A stretch of DNA of 64,000 nt, from NCBI RefSeq assembly GCF_024168485.1, contig NZ_JALJVY010000010.1, positions 124,001 through 188,000 of the forward strand, given 5' to 3'. Shown one piece after another: positions 1 through 8,913 of this stretch. This stretch comes from Sphingobium sp. OAS761. Its GTDB lineage: Bacteria; Pseudomonadota; Alphaproteobacteria; Sphingomonadales; Sphingomonadaceae. The translations under genes and the position numbers were made by a program. Each line of letters begins with the position of its first letter. The first letter of the stretch is position 1. A model generated the notes under the pieces. That model did not search any database. It saw only the letters and a list, made by a program, of their open reading frames with translations, and was not told the DNA's origin.

Positions 1-158
1 TGAACACGCGCCTGCTGCGCGAATCCGCCAAACTGGACCTCCCCTCCGCGCTGGAGATGGCGGCCGCGATGCAGGCCATCGTGCAGCAGACCGATGACCA
101 GTATGAAGCCGTCGCGGCCGCGGTTGAAAAGCGGGCCCCGATCTATACCGGCAAATAG
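1..158 (+). CDS. Enoyl-CoA hydratase-like protein, C-terminal fragment (cut by window edge)
   Basis: The last 51 codons of a gene that starts before the window; the frame begins at base 3 and stops with TAG at 156-158. The helical tail, with an ExAAAMQAI segment and a final KRAPIYTGK, resembles the C-terminal trimerisation region of crotonase-fold enoyl-CoA hydratases, whose last residues are often KRxPxFxGx. No catalytic part is visible, so the exact reaction is unknown. It converges with the thiolase gene on the other strand 31 bases away, with no obvious hairpin between them. Confidence 0.6.
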   Translation, partial: NTRLLRESAKLDLPSALEMAAAMQAIVQQTDDQYEAVAAAVEKRAPIYTGK

Positions 159-189
159 CTGATCCAGCCGCGCCCGCCGGGACCGGGAC

Positions 190-1386
190 TCAGGGCCGCT
201 CGAACAACGCGGCGATACCCTGGCCGCCGCCGATGCACATGGTTTGCAACGCATAGCGGCCTTTGCGGCGATCCAGTTCGTTCAGCATCGTGGCCAATAT
301 CCGCCCCCCCGTCGCACCGATAGGATGGCCCAGGGATATGCCGCCGCCATTGACGTTCAGCCTGTCGTCGTCCCGCCATTGCCAGGCGCGCAGGACGGCG
401 AGAACCTGGGCAGCGAAGGCTTCGTTGACTTCGACGATATCCATCTGGTCCAACGACAAGCCTGTTTTGCGGAATAGCTTCTCCGTCGCTGGGACCGGAC
501 CGATACCCATCCGCGAAGGCTCGCATCCGGCGACCGCCCAGTTGACGAAAAAGGCGCTCGGCACAAGTTGCAACTCATCCAGCAGGTCCTCCGCGACGAC
601 CAGGCAAGCGGAAGCCGCGTCGTTTTGCTGGCTGCTGTTGCCCGCTGTCGTAACCCCGCCGGCATGGACCGGACGCAGTTTTGCCAGGCCTTCCATGCTG
701 GAATCGGCTCGGATGCCTTCGTCGCGGTCAAAAAGGATCGGATCGCCCTTACGCTGCGGCACGGGCACCGGGACGAGTTCGTTCGCGAACGCGCCGCTGC
801 CCCAGGCCGCGGCGGCGCGCTGCTGGCTCCGCAGGGCATAGGCATCCGCCTCCTCGCGACTGATGCCGTAATCCGCCGCCAGATTGTCCGCCGTTTCCAT
901 CATGCTCTGGATCACGCCGAAGCGCCATTCCGGCTGGGAGCGGACGCGCCCACGCTCCAGCCGGTCATGCAACGTGACGCTACCCAGCCGAGAGCCCCAG
1001 CGCTGCGTCGTCGAATAGAATTCGCAATTGCTCATCGACTCCGCACCGCCGGCGATGACGACGTCGGCCGCGCCCGTCTGAACCATCATCGCGGCCGTGG
1101 AGATGGCCATCATTCCACTGCCGCAGCGTCGCTCCATCTCCATCCCCGCGACGCTGATCGGCAAGCCGGCATTGAGCGCGCACCAGCGGCCCAGAGCGGG
1201 CGCCTCGCCACTGCCATAGGCATGACCGAATATCACGTCATCGATCCGCGCGGGATCGATGCCGGTCCGCTCCACCAGCGCCTTGATAATGATGGTGCCC
1301 AAATCCTCCATCTTGAGCGCCCGCAACGCGCCGCCAAAGCCGCCGACGGCCGTTCGCAAGGGGGAAACAATTGCCGCGCGTCTCAA
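190..1386 (-). CDS. Thiolase (acetyl-CoA acetyltransferase family)
   Basis: A 398-residue protein, the normal thiolase length. It should cleave a 3-oxoacyl-CoA with free CoA to give acetyl-CoA and a shortened acyl-CoA, in the cytoplasm. All catalytic elements are present: nucleophile Cys88 in RRCGSGMMA, an NEAFA loop, His354 in SLGHPIGATGG, and Cys384 in CIGGGQG. The start is TTG at 1386, because an AGGAGA ribosome site lies nine bases upstream and no in-frame ATG is available. It is transcribed leftward, divergent from the epimerase-like gene across a 435-base gap. The substrate chain cannot be read from sequence. Confidence 0.93.
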   Translation of the reverse strand: MRRAAIVSPLRTAVGGFGGALRALKMEDLGTIIIKALVERTGIDPARIDDVIFGHAYGSGEAPALGRWCALNAGLPISVAGMEMERRCGSGMMAISTAAMMVQTGAADVVIAGGAESMSNCEFYSTTQRWGSRLGSVTLHDRLERGRVRSQPEWRFGVIQSMMETADNLAADYGISREEADAYALRSQQRAAAAWGSGAFANELVPVPVPQRKGDPILFDRDEGIRADSSMEGLAKLRPVHAGGVTTAGNSSQQNDAASACLVVAEDLLDELQLVPSAFFVNWAVAGCEPSRMGIGPVPATEKLFRKTGLSLDQMDIVEVNEAFAAQVLAVLRAWQWRDDDRLNVNGGGISLGHPIGATGGRILATMLNELDRRKGRYALQTMCIGGGQGIAALFERP

Positions 1387-1394
1387 ATCTGTGA

Positions 1395-1400
1395 TCTCCT
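1395..1400 (-). promoter_or_regulatory. Ribosome binding site deciding a TTG start
   Basis: AGGAGA on the minus strand, nine bases before the TTG at 1386. It supports the non-ATG start of the thiolase, whose N-terminus RRAAIVSPLRTAVG begins where thiolases usually begin. Confidence 0.6.
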
Positions 1401-1821
1401 GAAACCCGCGAGAAGGGACGAGGCGCTGACGCGCCGTGCGATCCGCTCGCCGGCCCCTCCATACATGCTCGGCGCCAAAACGGCCTGCGCGCCGTCACAT
1501 GATCACATAGTCGATGACATGACGGGCAGGTGCAAATCCGCGCGACCGTGCGCGACCGCCCTGACCATCGGCGCCGCACCCCGGCCAAGACTCAAGAACG
1601 ATGTCAGACGAAGCGCGCTTCATCGCCCATCTGATACTGCCGGGGCGCCCATGGCGTTCGGCCCGACATGTGGCGCAGTATCGCGCCAGTGAGCCATCGC
1701 ACGACCGCAAATCCGTTCAGGACGGCGGGCGTCACCGTGAAACTCTACCGCTAACGACTTGGATCGCATGTCGGGCGCTGGTGCAAACCTCGGCCCGATT
1801 GCGCAAGTGACAGCTTAAGGC
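1401..1821. other. Intergenic region between divergent thiolase and epimerase-like genes
   Basis: About 420 bases without a credible gene; the short reading frames here have no recognisable domain. The only structured element I see is a 12-base perfect palindrome, GAAGCGCGCTTC, at 1610-1621. The region should hold the promoters of both flanking genes, but I cannot place clear -35 and -10 boxes. Confidence 0.4.
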
Positions 1822-2763
1822 ATGACGATGAAACTGCTTGTTTGCGGCGCCACCGGATATCTAGGCAGCCATGTCGCCGCGGCGGCCAGGGCGCGCGGGC
1901 ATGAAGTCCTGGGTATGGCCCGTAGCGTGTCCAGCGCGGCGAAGCTGCGCGCCGCAGGCATAGAGCCGGCGTCGGGCGACCTGATCGACCTTTCGTCTAT
2001 TGTGCCCCTGATCGACCGCGTCGATGCCGTCATCTTCATCGCCCAGCTCATGCTGGAAGAGGAATTTGCTGCTGCAAACGCGGTTCTCTCCCGGATGGAG
2101 GGGACCGGCAAGACCTTCATCTTCACCTCCGGCACCGGCCTGATCTCGCAGAGGACCGATGGCGACTGGAGCGAGGACAGTTTCGCCGAAGACGATCCGT
2201 TCGTGCCGTCCAAATATATCGGCGCACGTCTCGACACCGAGTTGATGGTTCGCGGCTTCGCGGAGCGGGGCGTGCGGGCCATGGTCGTGCGGCCGCCCCT
2301 CATGTGGGGCAATGGCGGATGCCGCACGATCGAGCATCTCTACAGCTCCGTCGCGAGGACCGGCGCGGTCTGTTATCTCGGCGCCGGGTTGAACCTGTAC
2401 TCCAACGTCCATGTCGATGATCTGGCCGACCTGTTCATGCTGGCGCTGGAGAAAGGCGTAAGTGGCGCGCTCTACCATTGCGTGTCCGGCGAAGAGAATT
2501 ATCGATCCATGGCCGAAGCGATCGGTCGCCATCTGGGTGTTCCGACCCGCAGCGTCTCCTTGTCGGAGGCCATCGAGATTTGGGACAAGTTCACGGCATT
2601 GATCGCATTCGGAGTGTGCAGCCGCTCCCGTTCGCCCCGCGCCCGGCGCGAGCTTGGCTGGACGCCCAGCCCCGACAGGCTCGATATCCTGACGGAAGTC
2701 GTCAATCCCGCCTATCGCGAGCGGATGAACCAGGCATGGTGCCCCCCATCGGCCTCCGCATGA
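1822..2763 (+). CDS. NAD(P)-dependent epimerase/dehydratase-like protein (extended SDR)
   Basis: 313 residues with an N-terminal Rossmann nucleotide-binding motif GATGYLG (residues 9-15), typical of the extended SDR / NAD-dependent epimerase family. The family normally uses a YxxxK catalytic pair. Here the best-placed tyrosine is Tyr132 in YIGAR, so the lysine is replaced by Arg136 and activity is uncertain. The rest (VRPPLMWGNGG, then a NVHVDDLADLF segment) fits 3-beta-HSD/isomerase-like relatives. ATG at 1822 is used; another ATG at 1828 is possible. First gene of a rightward group with the aldo/keto reductase, thiolase and amidohydrolase. Confidence 0.85.
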   Translation: MTMKLLVCGATGYLGSHVAAAARARGHEVLGMARSVSSAAKLRAAGIEPASGDLIDLSSIVPLIDRVDAVIFIAQLMLEEEFAAANAVLSRMEGTGKTFIFTSGTGLISQRTDGDWSEDSFAEDDPFVPSKYIGARLDTELMVRGFAERGVRAMVVRPPLMWGNGGCRTIEHLYSSVARTGAVCYLGAGLNLYSNVHVDDLADLFMLALEKGVSGALYHCVSGEENYRSMAEAIGRHLGVPTRSVSLSEAIEIWDKFTALIAFGVCSRSRSPRARRELGWTPSPDRLDILTEVVNPAYRERMNQAWCPPSASA

Positions 2764-2834
2764 TATCATATGGCTGATGCCATTGGTGCTGAAAAAGCGA
2801 CCGGCAATAGCTAAGTCAGCCGCATAAGTTCGCT

Positions 2835-3869
2835 ATGGGAGAAAAGTCGGTGCGTTATGCGCGTTTGGGAAACAGCGGCCTGATCGTGTCGCGCATGGCC
2901 TTTGGCACGATGACGATGGGGTCGGGCATGGCCGCCGCCCTAGCCCGGCTCGACTCTTCGGAATCGGACCGCCTCATCCACAAGGCGCTGGATGCCGGAG
3001 TCAACCTGTTCGACACGGCGAATTTCTATCATGGCGGCGAGTCCGAACGCATTCTCGGGGCGGCACTGGGCAGACGCAGGAACGAGGCCATCGTCGTCAC
3101 CAAAGTCGGCATGCGGATGAGCGGACGACTGGACGACGTCGGATTGTCGGCCCGGCACGTCAGCCAGTCGCTGGATGCAAGCCTTGAGCGGCTGGGCACC
3201 GATCATGTCGATCTGTTGCTCTGTCATCGCACTGATCCGCTGACGCCGCTTGAAGAGACGCTGTCGGCGCTGGACCGCGCCGTTCAAGCAGGCAAGGTCC
3301 GCTATATCGGCTTTTCCAATTGGCCGGCCTGGCTCGCGGCGAAGGCGGTCACGCTTCAAAAGGCGAACGGATGGGCACCCTTTGTCGCCGGGCAGATGTA
3401 TTATTCCCTGCTCGGCCGTGAGCTTGAACATGACTATGTGCCCTTCGCGCTGGATGCAGGTATCGGCACGATGGTGTGGAGCCCGCTGGCCGGCGGTTTC
3501 CTGTCCGGCAAATATAGCCGGACGGATCCGACCGGCGGCAACGGCCGCGTCAGCGCCGTCAGGGTCGTCTCCTTCGATGAGGAACGTGGTTACGACATCG
3601 TCGATATCGTGCGGCAGATCGCGGACGATCGCGGCGTGCCCCCGGCCGCGGTAGCCCTTGCGTGGCTGGCCGACGCGCCCGCGGTTTCGACCGTCATCAT
3701 CGGCTTTTCCAACGAAGACCAGATGAAGCAGAATCTGGAGGCTTCGGATCTTGTTCTCACGGTTGAGGAGCGCGCGCGGCTGGACGCTGTGTCCACGATC
3801 AATGCGCCCTATCCTCACTCTTTTCTGGCTCAGTTCGATGCCGACCCCGCACTGGAGGCGACAGGCTGA
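2835..3869 (+). CDS. Aldo/keto reductase
   Basis: 344 residues with the (beta/alpha)8 aldo/keto reductase signature. It would reduce a ketone or aldehyde, or oxidise an alcohol, with NADPH in the cytoplasm. The tetrad is visible as Asp60 and Tyr65 in FDTANFYHGG, Lys90 in VVTKVG and His131 in LLLCHRTD. The N-terminus RYARLGNSGLIVSR is the usual family start, so the GTG at 2850, which has a GGAGA nine bases before it, is a serious alternative to the ATG at 2835. Lies 71 bases after the epimerase-like gene and probably shares its transcript. Confidence 0.92.
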   Translation: MGEKSVRYARLGNSGLIVSRMAFGTMTMGSGMAAALARLDSSESDRLIHKALDAGVNLFDTANFYHGGESERILGAALGRRRNEAIVVTKVGMRMSGRLDDVGLSARHVSQSLDASLERLGTDHVDLLLCHRTDPLTPLEETLSALDRAVQAGKVRYIGFSNWPAWLAAKAVTLQKANGWAPFVAGQMYYSLLGRELEHDYVPFALDAGIGTMVWSPLAGGFLSGKYSRTDPTGGNGRVSAVRVVSFDEERGYDIVDIVRQIADDRGVPPAAVALAWLADAPAVSTVIIGFSNEDQMKQNLEASDLVLTVEERARLDAVSTINAPYPHSFLAQFDADPALEATG

Positions 3870-3980
3870 CAGACAGCGGCATTTCTCCGCCACGTGCGCG
3901 CGCAAGCCTGCGCACGATCCCCGGTGGCCAATGGCGCCATTTCATCTTCCCTCGATTTTCCCAGATATAGTGAGGCCTTC

Positions 3981-5153
3981 ATGTCGTCAGCCGTCATCCT
4001 CAGCGCCGCCCGCACCGCGATTGCCACCGCGCGCAAGGGTTCGCTCGCCAATACCAGCGGAGAGGCACTCGCCTCGACGATCCTCAAGGCCTCTATCGAC
4101 CGCGCAGGCATCGACCCTTCCCTTCTGGATGACGTGATCTTCGCCGAATCCCTCTACGGCGGCGGCGCACTGGCGCGCCATGCCGCGGTGGAGCTGGGTT
4201 TGTTTCAGGCTGGCGGCGTGGCGCTCAACCGTCACTGCGCCGGCGGCCTGACCGCGGTGGGTTTCGCGGCCGGGCAGGTTCTCTCGGGCATGGAGCGGCT
4301 GATCGTGGCGGGCGGCGTTCAATCGATTTCCACCGGCCCCGTAATGAGCCGTCGCATACCTGGAACCGAGGAAGTGGAACAGGATTGGATGCCGCCGACC
4401 CACCCCGATTCGGAAGAAGCGCCGAACCGGGACATGTCGATCTCCGTCGGCTGGAACACGGCCAAGGCGGCCAATTTGAGCCGCGAGGACATGGATGCGT
4501 GGGCCTTGCGCTCGCACCAGCGGGCCATAGCGGCCATCGACGCAGGGAATTTCCGGGACGAGATCGTCCCGATCCAGGCCCTGCAAATGGACGGCACCTA
4601 CAAGATTTTCGAGGTCGACGAGCATCCGCGGCGCGACAGCACGGCGGAGAAGCTGGCGACGCTGAAAGTGCTGCACCCGGAGATCGAGGGCTTTTCGATC
4701 ACCGCCGGCAATGCCAGCGGCGTGAACGACGGGGCTGCCGCTCTGACCGTCAGCAGCGCCGACTTCGCCAGGGGCGAGGGTCTCTCTCCCATCGCCAGGA
4801 TTCTCGGCTGGACCGCCAAAGGCGGCAAGCCGAGCGATTTCGGCCTGGCTGCGGTGACGACGATCCAAAAGCTTCTCGAACGCACGGGACGCTCCACGAG
4901 CGACATCGCCCTTTGGGAAATAAACGAGGCCTTCGCCGCCGTCCCGTTGGCTGCCTGCCGCATGCTGGGCATATCCGAGGACATCGTGAACATATCCGGC
5001 AGCGGCTGCTCCATCGGTCACCCGATTGCCGCGTCGGGCGGCCGCATGCTGACGACCCTGATCCATGATCTGAAGCGGCGCGGGGGCGGTCTTGGCGTAG
5101 CCGCGATGTGCGCGGGCGGCGGCCAGGGCGGCGCGGTCCTCATCGAAGTCTGA
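3981..5153 (+). CDS. Thiolase (acetyl-CoA acetyltransferase family)
   Basis: 390 residues. Cys86 in NRHCAGGL is the nucleophile, His347 lies in SIGHPIAASGG and Cys377 in MCAGGGQGG, with an NEAFA loop between; this is a complete thiolase active site. It should carry out CoA-dependent cleavage of a 3-oxoacyl-CoA. An upstream extension to 3894 is possible, but the ATG at 3981 gives the standard thiolase N-terminus (SSAVILSAARTAIATA) and has a TGAGG ribosome site six bases before it. It is a distant paralogue of the thiolase at the left edge of the window. Confidence 0.93.
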   Translation: MSSAVILSAARTAIATARKGSLANTSGEALASTILKASIDRAGIDPSLLDDVIFAESLYGGGALARHAAVELGLFQAGGVALNRHCAGGLTAVGFAAGQVLSGMERLIVAGGVQSISTGPVMSRRIPGTEEVEQDWMPPTHPDSEEAPNRDMSISVGWNTAKAANLSREDMDAWALRSHQRAIAAIDAGNFRDEIVPIQALQMDGTYKIFEVDEHPRRDSTAEKLATLKVLHPEIEGFSITAGNASGVNDGAAALTVSSADFARGEGLSPIARILGWTAKGGKPSDFGLAAVTTIQKLLERTGRSTSDIALWEINEAFAAVPLAACRMLGISEDIVNISGSGCSIGHPIAASGGRMLTTLIHDLKRRGGGLGVAAMCAGGGQGGAVLIEV

Positions 5154-5304
5154 CCGGCCTTTCTGCCTGGCCGTAACGCCAGAGGCGACGTCGAAGAGAT
5201 CGGACCCCGCGGAGCCGGGGATGACGATCCTTTCGGAAAAGCCAACGCCCATGTCGCGGATTGAACCCGCTCAAGACCGCGAAATCGCTTGCAAGCCTCC
5301 ACTC

Positions 5305-5321
5305 ACTTACATATTGTAAGT
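5305..5321. promoter_or_regulatory. Operator-like inverted repeat ACTTACA-N3-TGTAAGT
   Basis: Perfect 7-base arms (ACTTACA / TGTAAGT) around a 3-base spacer, centred 36 bases before the amidohydrolase start. The core TTACA-N3-TGTAA recurs at similar distance before the CoA-transferase (12434) and the PF10118 protein (30108). Position and symmetry fit a dimeric repressor such as a TetR-family protein; which regulator binds is not shown. Confidence 0.6.
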
Positions 5322-5348
5322 TTTGAGAGATGCGAAAGGAGTCATGCT

Positions 5349-6674
5349 ATGAAACTTGAAGACATGGTGATGGTGAGCGTCGACGATCATATCGTCGAGC
5401 CGGGCGACCTGTTTAAGAACCACCTGCCGTCCGAATGGCAGGCACGGGCGCCGCGGATGAGCAAGGACGCCAATGGCGCGGACTTCTGGATTTTCGACGG
5501 CAAGCGCGCCGGGGCGATTGGCCTTAACGCCGTCGTCGGTCGTCCCAAGGAAGAATATGGCTGCGAACCTGCCGCTCTCGAGCAGATGCGCGGTGGCGCC
5601 TATAATATCGACCATCGCATCGATGACATGAACGTCAACGGCATTTTGTCGTCGATCAACTTCCCTTCGGTCGTGGGCTTCGACGGCAGCCGCTTCATGC
5701 AGTTCGCCGATCCGGCCGAGGGCCTGCGCATGCTGCAGGCCTATAATGACTGGCATATCGACGAATGGTGCGGCGCGCATCCGGGCCGCAACATTCCGTG
5801 CGCGATCGTGCCCTTCTGGAACCCCGAGGAAGCGGCGAAGGAAATCGAGCGCACCGCGAAGAAGGGCGCGCGCACTATCAGCATGTGCGACAACCCGACC
5901 TATCACGGCCTGCCCAGCATTCACAACGCAGTCTACAATCCGATGTGGAAGGCGCTGGCCGACAATAATGTCGTCATCAGCAATCATATCGGCAGCGGTT
6001 CCCCCGCGCCGCACGCATCCGATGAATCGCCGATCGAGGCCTGGATCGTGACCATGCCGATCGCGATCGCGAACTCCGCCGCCGACTGGCTGAACCTGAA
6101 GGCGATCCGCGACTATAATCTCAAGGTCTGCCTGTCGGAGGGCGGGATCGGCTGGATCCCCTACTTCCTGGAGCGTGCCGACTTCACCTTCCAGCAGCAT
6201 GGTGCGTGGACGCATTCCAGCTTTGGCGGCATGAAGCCGAGCGAGCTGTTCCGCAAGCACTTCATGACCTGCTTCATCGACGACGAATTCGGCCTGCATA
6301 ATGTCGACTGGATCGGTGAGAACAATATTTCCTACGAGTGCGACTATCCGCATTCCGATTGCCTCTGGCCGGAAGCGCCCGAGCGGCTGTACGAGACGAT
6401 CAAGCATCTGCCGGACAGCCAGATCGACAAGATCACGCATGAAAACGCATTGCGCTTCTTCGACTATGACGCCTTCGGCAAGCTGGGCGGTCGCGAGAAT
6501 TGCACGGTGGGCGCGCTGCGGGCAATGGCTGCGAATGTCGATGTGACGCCGCAGTCCTTCGGCGGTCCGGCGCCGCTTGCTCCCGGCGTCGAACCTCGCC
6601 CCGTCACGTCCGGCGACATCCTCCAGATGTTCGGCGACGTCGCAAAGGCCGACGGCGAGCTGGAGAAGGCCTGA
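5349..6674 (+). CDS. Amidohydrolase family 2 (ACMSD / resorcylate decarboxylase-like) protein
   Basis: 441 residues with the PF04909-type TIM-barrel pattern. This family uses one divalent metal to decarboxylate or hydrolyse cyclic acids. The N-terminal metal site is Asp12-x-His14 (SVDDHIVEP) rather than HxH, as in the Glu-x-His variant of gamma-resorcylate decarboxylase. A central His lies in VVISNHIGSG and an Asp in ECDYPHSDC. The ATG at 5349 has an AAAGGA ribosome site; an upstream extension to 5289 would run over the operator at 5305-5321 and is rejected. A 13-base-pair hairpin follows the stop. Substrate unknown; related proteins often occur in steroid or aromatic catabolic clusters. Confidence 0.88.
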   Translation: MKLEDMVMVSVDDHIVEPGDLFKNHLPSEWQARAPRMSKDANGADFWIFDGKRAGAIGLNAVVGRPKEEYGCEPAALEQMRGGAYNIDHRIDDMNVNGILSSINFPSVVGFDGSRFMQFADPAEGLRMLQAYNDWHIDEWCGAHPGRNIPCAIVPFWNPEEAAKEIERTAKKGARTISMCDNPTYHGLPSIHNAVYNPMWKALADNNVVISNHIGSGSPAPHASDESPIEAWIVTMPIAIANSAADWLNLKAIRDYNLKVCLSEGGIGWIPYFLERADFTFQQHGAWTHSSFGGMKPSELFRKHFMTCFIDDEFGLHNVDWIGENNISYECDYPHSDCLWPEAPERLYETIKHLPDSQIDKITHENALRFFDYDAFGKLGGRENCTVGALRAMAANVDVTPQSFGGPAPLAPGVEPRPVTSGDILQMFGDVAKADGELEKA

Positions 6675-6696
6675 GACTTCTCGAAAATGAACGATG

Positions 6697-6725
6697 GATG
6701 CCCCCGAATCACATTCGGGGGCATC
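6697..6725. terminator. Hairpin terminator between convergent genes
   Basis: A perfect 13-base-pair stem, GATGCCCCCGAAT / ATTCGGGGGCATC, with loop CAC, starting 23 bases after the amidohydrolase stop. No clear U-tract follows, so it may act as a bidirectional barrier or mRNA 3' stabiliser rather than a textbook intrinsic terminator. Confidence 0.7.
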
Positions 6726-6869
6726 GTGCGTTTCGGCCATCGCCAAGATGCATGCTCGGCGATGCCCGCTCGACTGCATTGCGATCAACGCGCAGTCAAA
6801 ACAGCTTCACCCGTTGCCTAGACGTTCAAAAATCATCTTCGGAAATTTGGCAGCCGGGCCGTGTGTCGT

Positions 6870-7292
6870 TCACGCGCCGACGATCTTCTGCACGGATGTA
6901 GCGGTAAAGACCAGCTTTCCGTCCGACTCCGCCTGGCATTGCGTGAAGACGAGCGAGCGCGTGCGCTTGGTCAACTGGCCATGCACCACCAGCCATTCAT
7001 TCAGCTTGGGCGCGGCGATGAACTGGGTGGATAGCTCTATCGCCACGACGGGCGGACCGCCCTCTTCGTACCCAGGTCCGGCGCATCCGATTTCCGCCAT
7101 GCCGGCCATGAATGACCCGTGCGCCAGGCCCCAGCTGTTGACGTGATGTTCCTCGACCCTGATGGCGCTCGACACTATTTCGACGCCCTCGGCCGTGGTG
7201 CTGCGGCGGGTGTAAAGCTTTCCCATGTGATCGACATAGGCACTGGGAGATGGAGAATAGGTGAAACCCGGTGGCGGTGTGTCATCGGCCAT
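6870..7292 (-). CDS. PaaI-like acyl-CoA thioesterase (hotdog fold)
   Basis: 140 residues with the hotdog thioesterase pattern: a NSWGLAHGSFMAGMAE segment replaces the usual NxxGxxHGG motif of PaaI proteins, followed by VVAIELSTQFIAAPK. Such enzymes hydrolyse acyl- or aryl-CoA thioesters and free CoA from dead-end intermediates. ATG start at 7292. It is convergent with the amidohydrolase and lies 54 bases upstream of the 3' end of the next gene region, with the MFS gene starting elsewhere, so co-transcription with MFS and aldehyde dehydrogenase is possible but not certain. Confidence 0.85.
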   Translation of the reverse strand: MADDTPPPGFTYSPSPSAYVDHMGKLYTRRSTTAEGVEIVSSAIRVEEHHVNSWGLAHGSFMAGMAEIGCAGPGYEEGGPPVVAIELSTQFIAAPKLNEWLVVHGQLTKRTRSLVFTQCQAESDGKLVFTATSVQKIVGA

Positions 7293-7346
7293 GTGCCAAA
7301 CCTCTCAATAACGTCCGAAAATATATGACACGCGAAAGATAAATCT

Positions 7347-8579
7347 TCACGACGCTGAAGATGGGACGCTTCGCCTGTGGAGGCGGCTGTGCCCACCCAG
7401 AGCGAGGGCAGTCAGGACCAATGTCGCCGCGAGTGCGATGAAGACGCCGGCGGGCGCGGCCACCATTTGAACGGCGCTGACGAAAAAGGGCGCCAATAGT
7501 TGCGAGCCGAACAGGACGCCATTCGCCAGGCCGATAACGGAGGAGGCATGAACGGGCGAACTATGGGCGAGCGCCACGGCATTGACGTGGGGCGTCAACA
7601 GACCAAACATGAAACCACTCACCATCATCGCTATGGAAAACAGGATCAGGCCGTCTGCTGCTCCGGCGAGTGCGAATGCGACAGCAAGGCCTCCCAACGC
7701 CAAAATCATAGTCGCGTCGGAACCGACGCGGCGATAAACAACGCCGTAAAAGGCCGCCGCGATCGGCGAGGCGACCGACCCCAATGTACTGGGAATCGCC
7801 AGCAGACGTGTGTCCGTGACGCCGAGGCTTGAAGCGAGATACAGCGGCGCAAAAAGACCGCCGATAAATATGGAGATCCCGGCAAGGGCCGCAATAATCA
7901 AGAGGCCCACAAGCGACCTGTTGAGAAATGGCTCCGTCGCCCTGCCAACATTCGCCACGGCCGCATGCGTTGATCTGCCCAGGCTGGCCGGTATGGTGAT
8001 CAGGATGGGGAGCACGGCTATGCCGATCAAATACACCGTGAAACCCATGCGCCATCCGTATTTTGCGAGTTCGGCGACCGTCGGGAACAGGACCAGCGCC
8101 GCGATCCCGCTCGTGACCGACAAATAGCCGAAAAGCCTCTGGCGTTGCCTGTCGGGCAACTGGCCAATGGCAGTGAGGGCGCCGGTAAAGATCCCTGCGA
8201 CGGCCAACCCGACGACCGCTCGGGTGGCGACGATCAGCGACAGATCATCGATCAGCATGGGCGCTACGCCCGAAACAGTGAAGAGGACGACTGATGGCAG
8301 GATGACGGCGCGGCTCCCGACGCGACCAATAATCAGGCCGGCGAGAGGCGAGCCGATTGCAAAAAAGAAACAGGTGACGCCGCCGATCAACTGGGTCAGC
8401 AAGGAGGCATTGTGCTCGACGGCGAACGCCCGCTCGATCTGGGGCAAGAGCAGCGCAGGGGCAAATAGCCCGATCGTGAGGAAAATCCCACAAGCCAGTA
8501 ACGCGGCGAACGCGACATTGCTTGTAGCTGGGCTGATTTCCGGCAGGCCATCCAAAGCCAGATCGTTTCTACCGTTCAC
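7347..8579 (-). CDS. Major facilitator superfamily transporter
   Basis: 410 residues with about twelve hydrophobic membrane segments (for example FAALLACGIFLTIGLFAPAL near the N-terminus) and an MFS-like loop, GLIIGRVGSRAVILPS, between segments 2 and 3. Acts in the inner membrane; the substrate is unknown, and could be uptake of a catabolic substrate or efflux. The start is GTG at 8579, with an AAGGA site about eight bases before it; the nearby ATG is out of frame and stops at once. Follows the aldehyde dehydrogenase on the same strand after a 334-base gap. Confidence 0.9.
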   Translation of the reverse strand: MNGRNDLALDGLPEISPATSNVAFAALLACGIFLTIGLFAPALLLPQIERAFAVEHNASLLTQLIGGVTCFFFAIGSPLAGLIIGRVGSRAVILPSVVLFTVSGVAPMLIDDLSLIVATRAVVGLAVAGIFTGALTAIGQLPDRQRQRLFGYLSVTSGIAALVLFPTVAELAKYGWRMGFTVYLIGIAVLPILITIPASLGRSTHAAVANVGRATEPFLNRSLVGLLIIAALAGISIFIGGLFAPLYLASSLGVTDTRLLAIPSTLGSVASPIAAAFYGVVYRRVGSDATMILALGGLAVAFALAGAADGLILFSIAMMVSGFMFGLLTPHVNAVALAHSSPVHASSVIGLANGVLFGSQLLAPFFVSAVQMVAAPAGVFIALAATLVLTALALGGHSRLHRRSVPSSAS

Positions 8580-8913
8580 TGTTCATTTCCTTGGATCGCT
8601 TGTCAGCCTTCGCACGTCAGCACTGTCAGGCAGATACGTACGATGCGCTACTTGCCGGCATTCCCGCTCTTGCCGCGCCCGCGCGTGAAGCGGCAGGCGC
8701 GCAACGCGAGCGCCGGGAGATAAGCATGACCGGATCGCGCGCCGCAAACGAAGAAAGGGGGATTACGGCCGCGGTCCGAATCCATCAGGTAACGGATGGG
8801 ATGCACCGGTCGGGACATCGGCGGGGGCTTCAGTTGCTTCGCTTCGGTGTTCCGTGGCCGAAGACGCACCTGCTTGCCCCGCAAAAAACGCGACAAGCAG
8901 GTCGATCGCATTA
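8580..8913. other. Gap between aldehyde dehydrogenase and MFS genes
   Basis: 334 bases without a supported gene. It contains an inverted repeat ACCTGCTTG (8868-8876) / CAAGCAGGT (8894-8902) about 12 bases past the aldehyde dehydrogenase stop, which could end that transcript, although no U-tract follows. The remaining part should contain the MFS promoter, which I cannot pinpoint. Confidence 0.4.

Noticed and set aside
3987..5252. 421-codon minus-strand frame opposite the second thiolase
   Set aside because: No recognisable motif; antisense to a complete thiolase active site.
5307..6788. 493-codon minus-strand frame opposite the ACMSD-like amidohydrolase
   Set aside because: Antisense shadow that also runs through the terminator hairpin; no domain.
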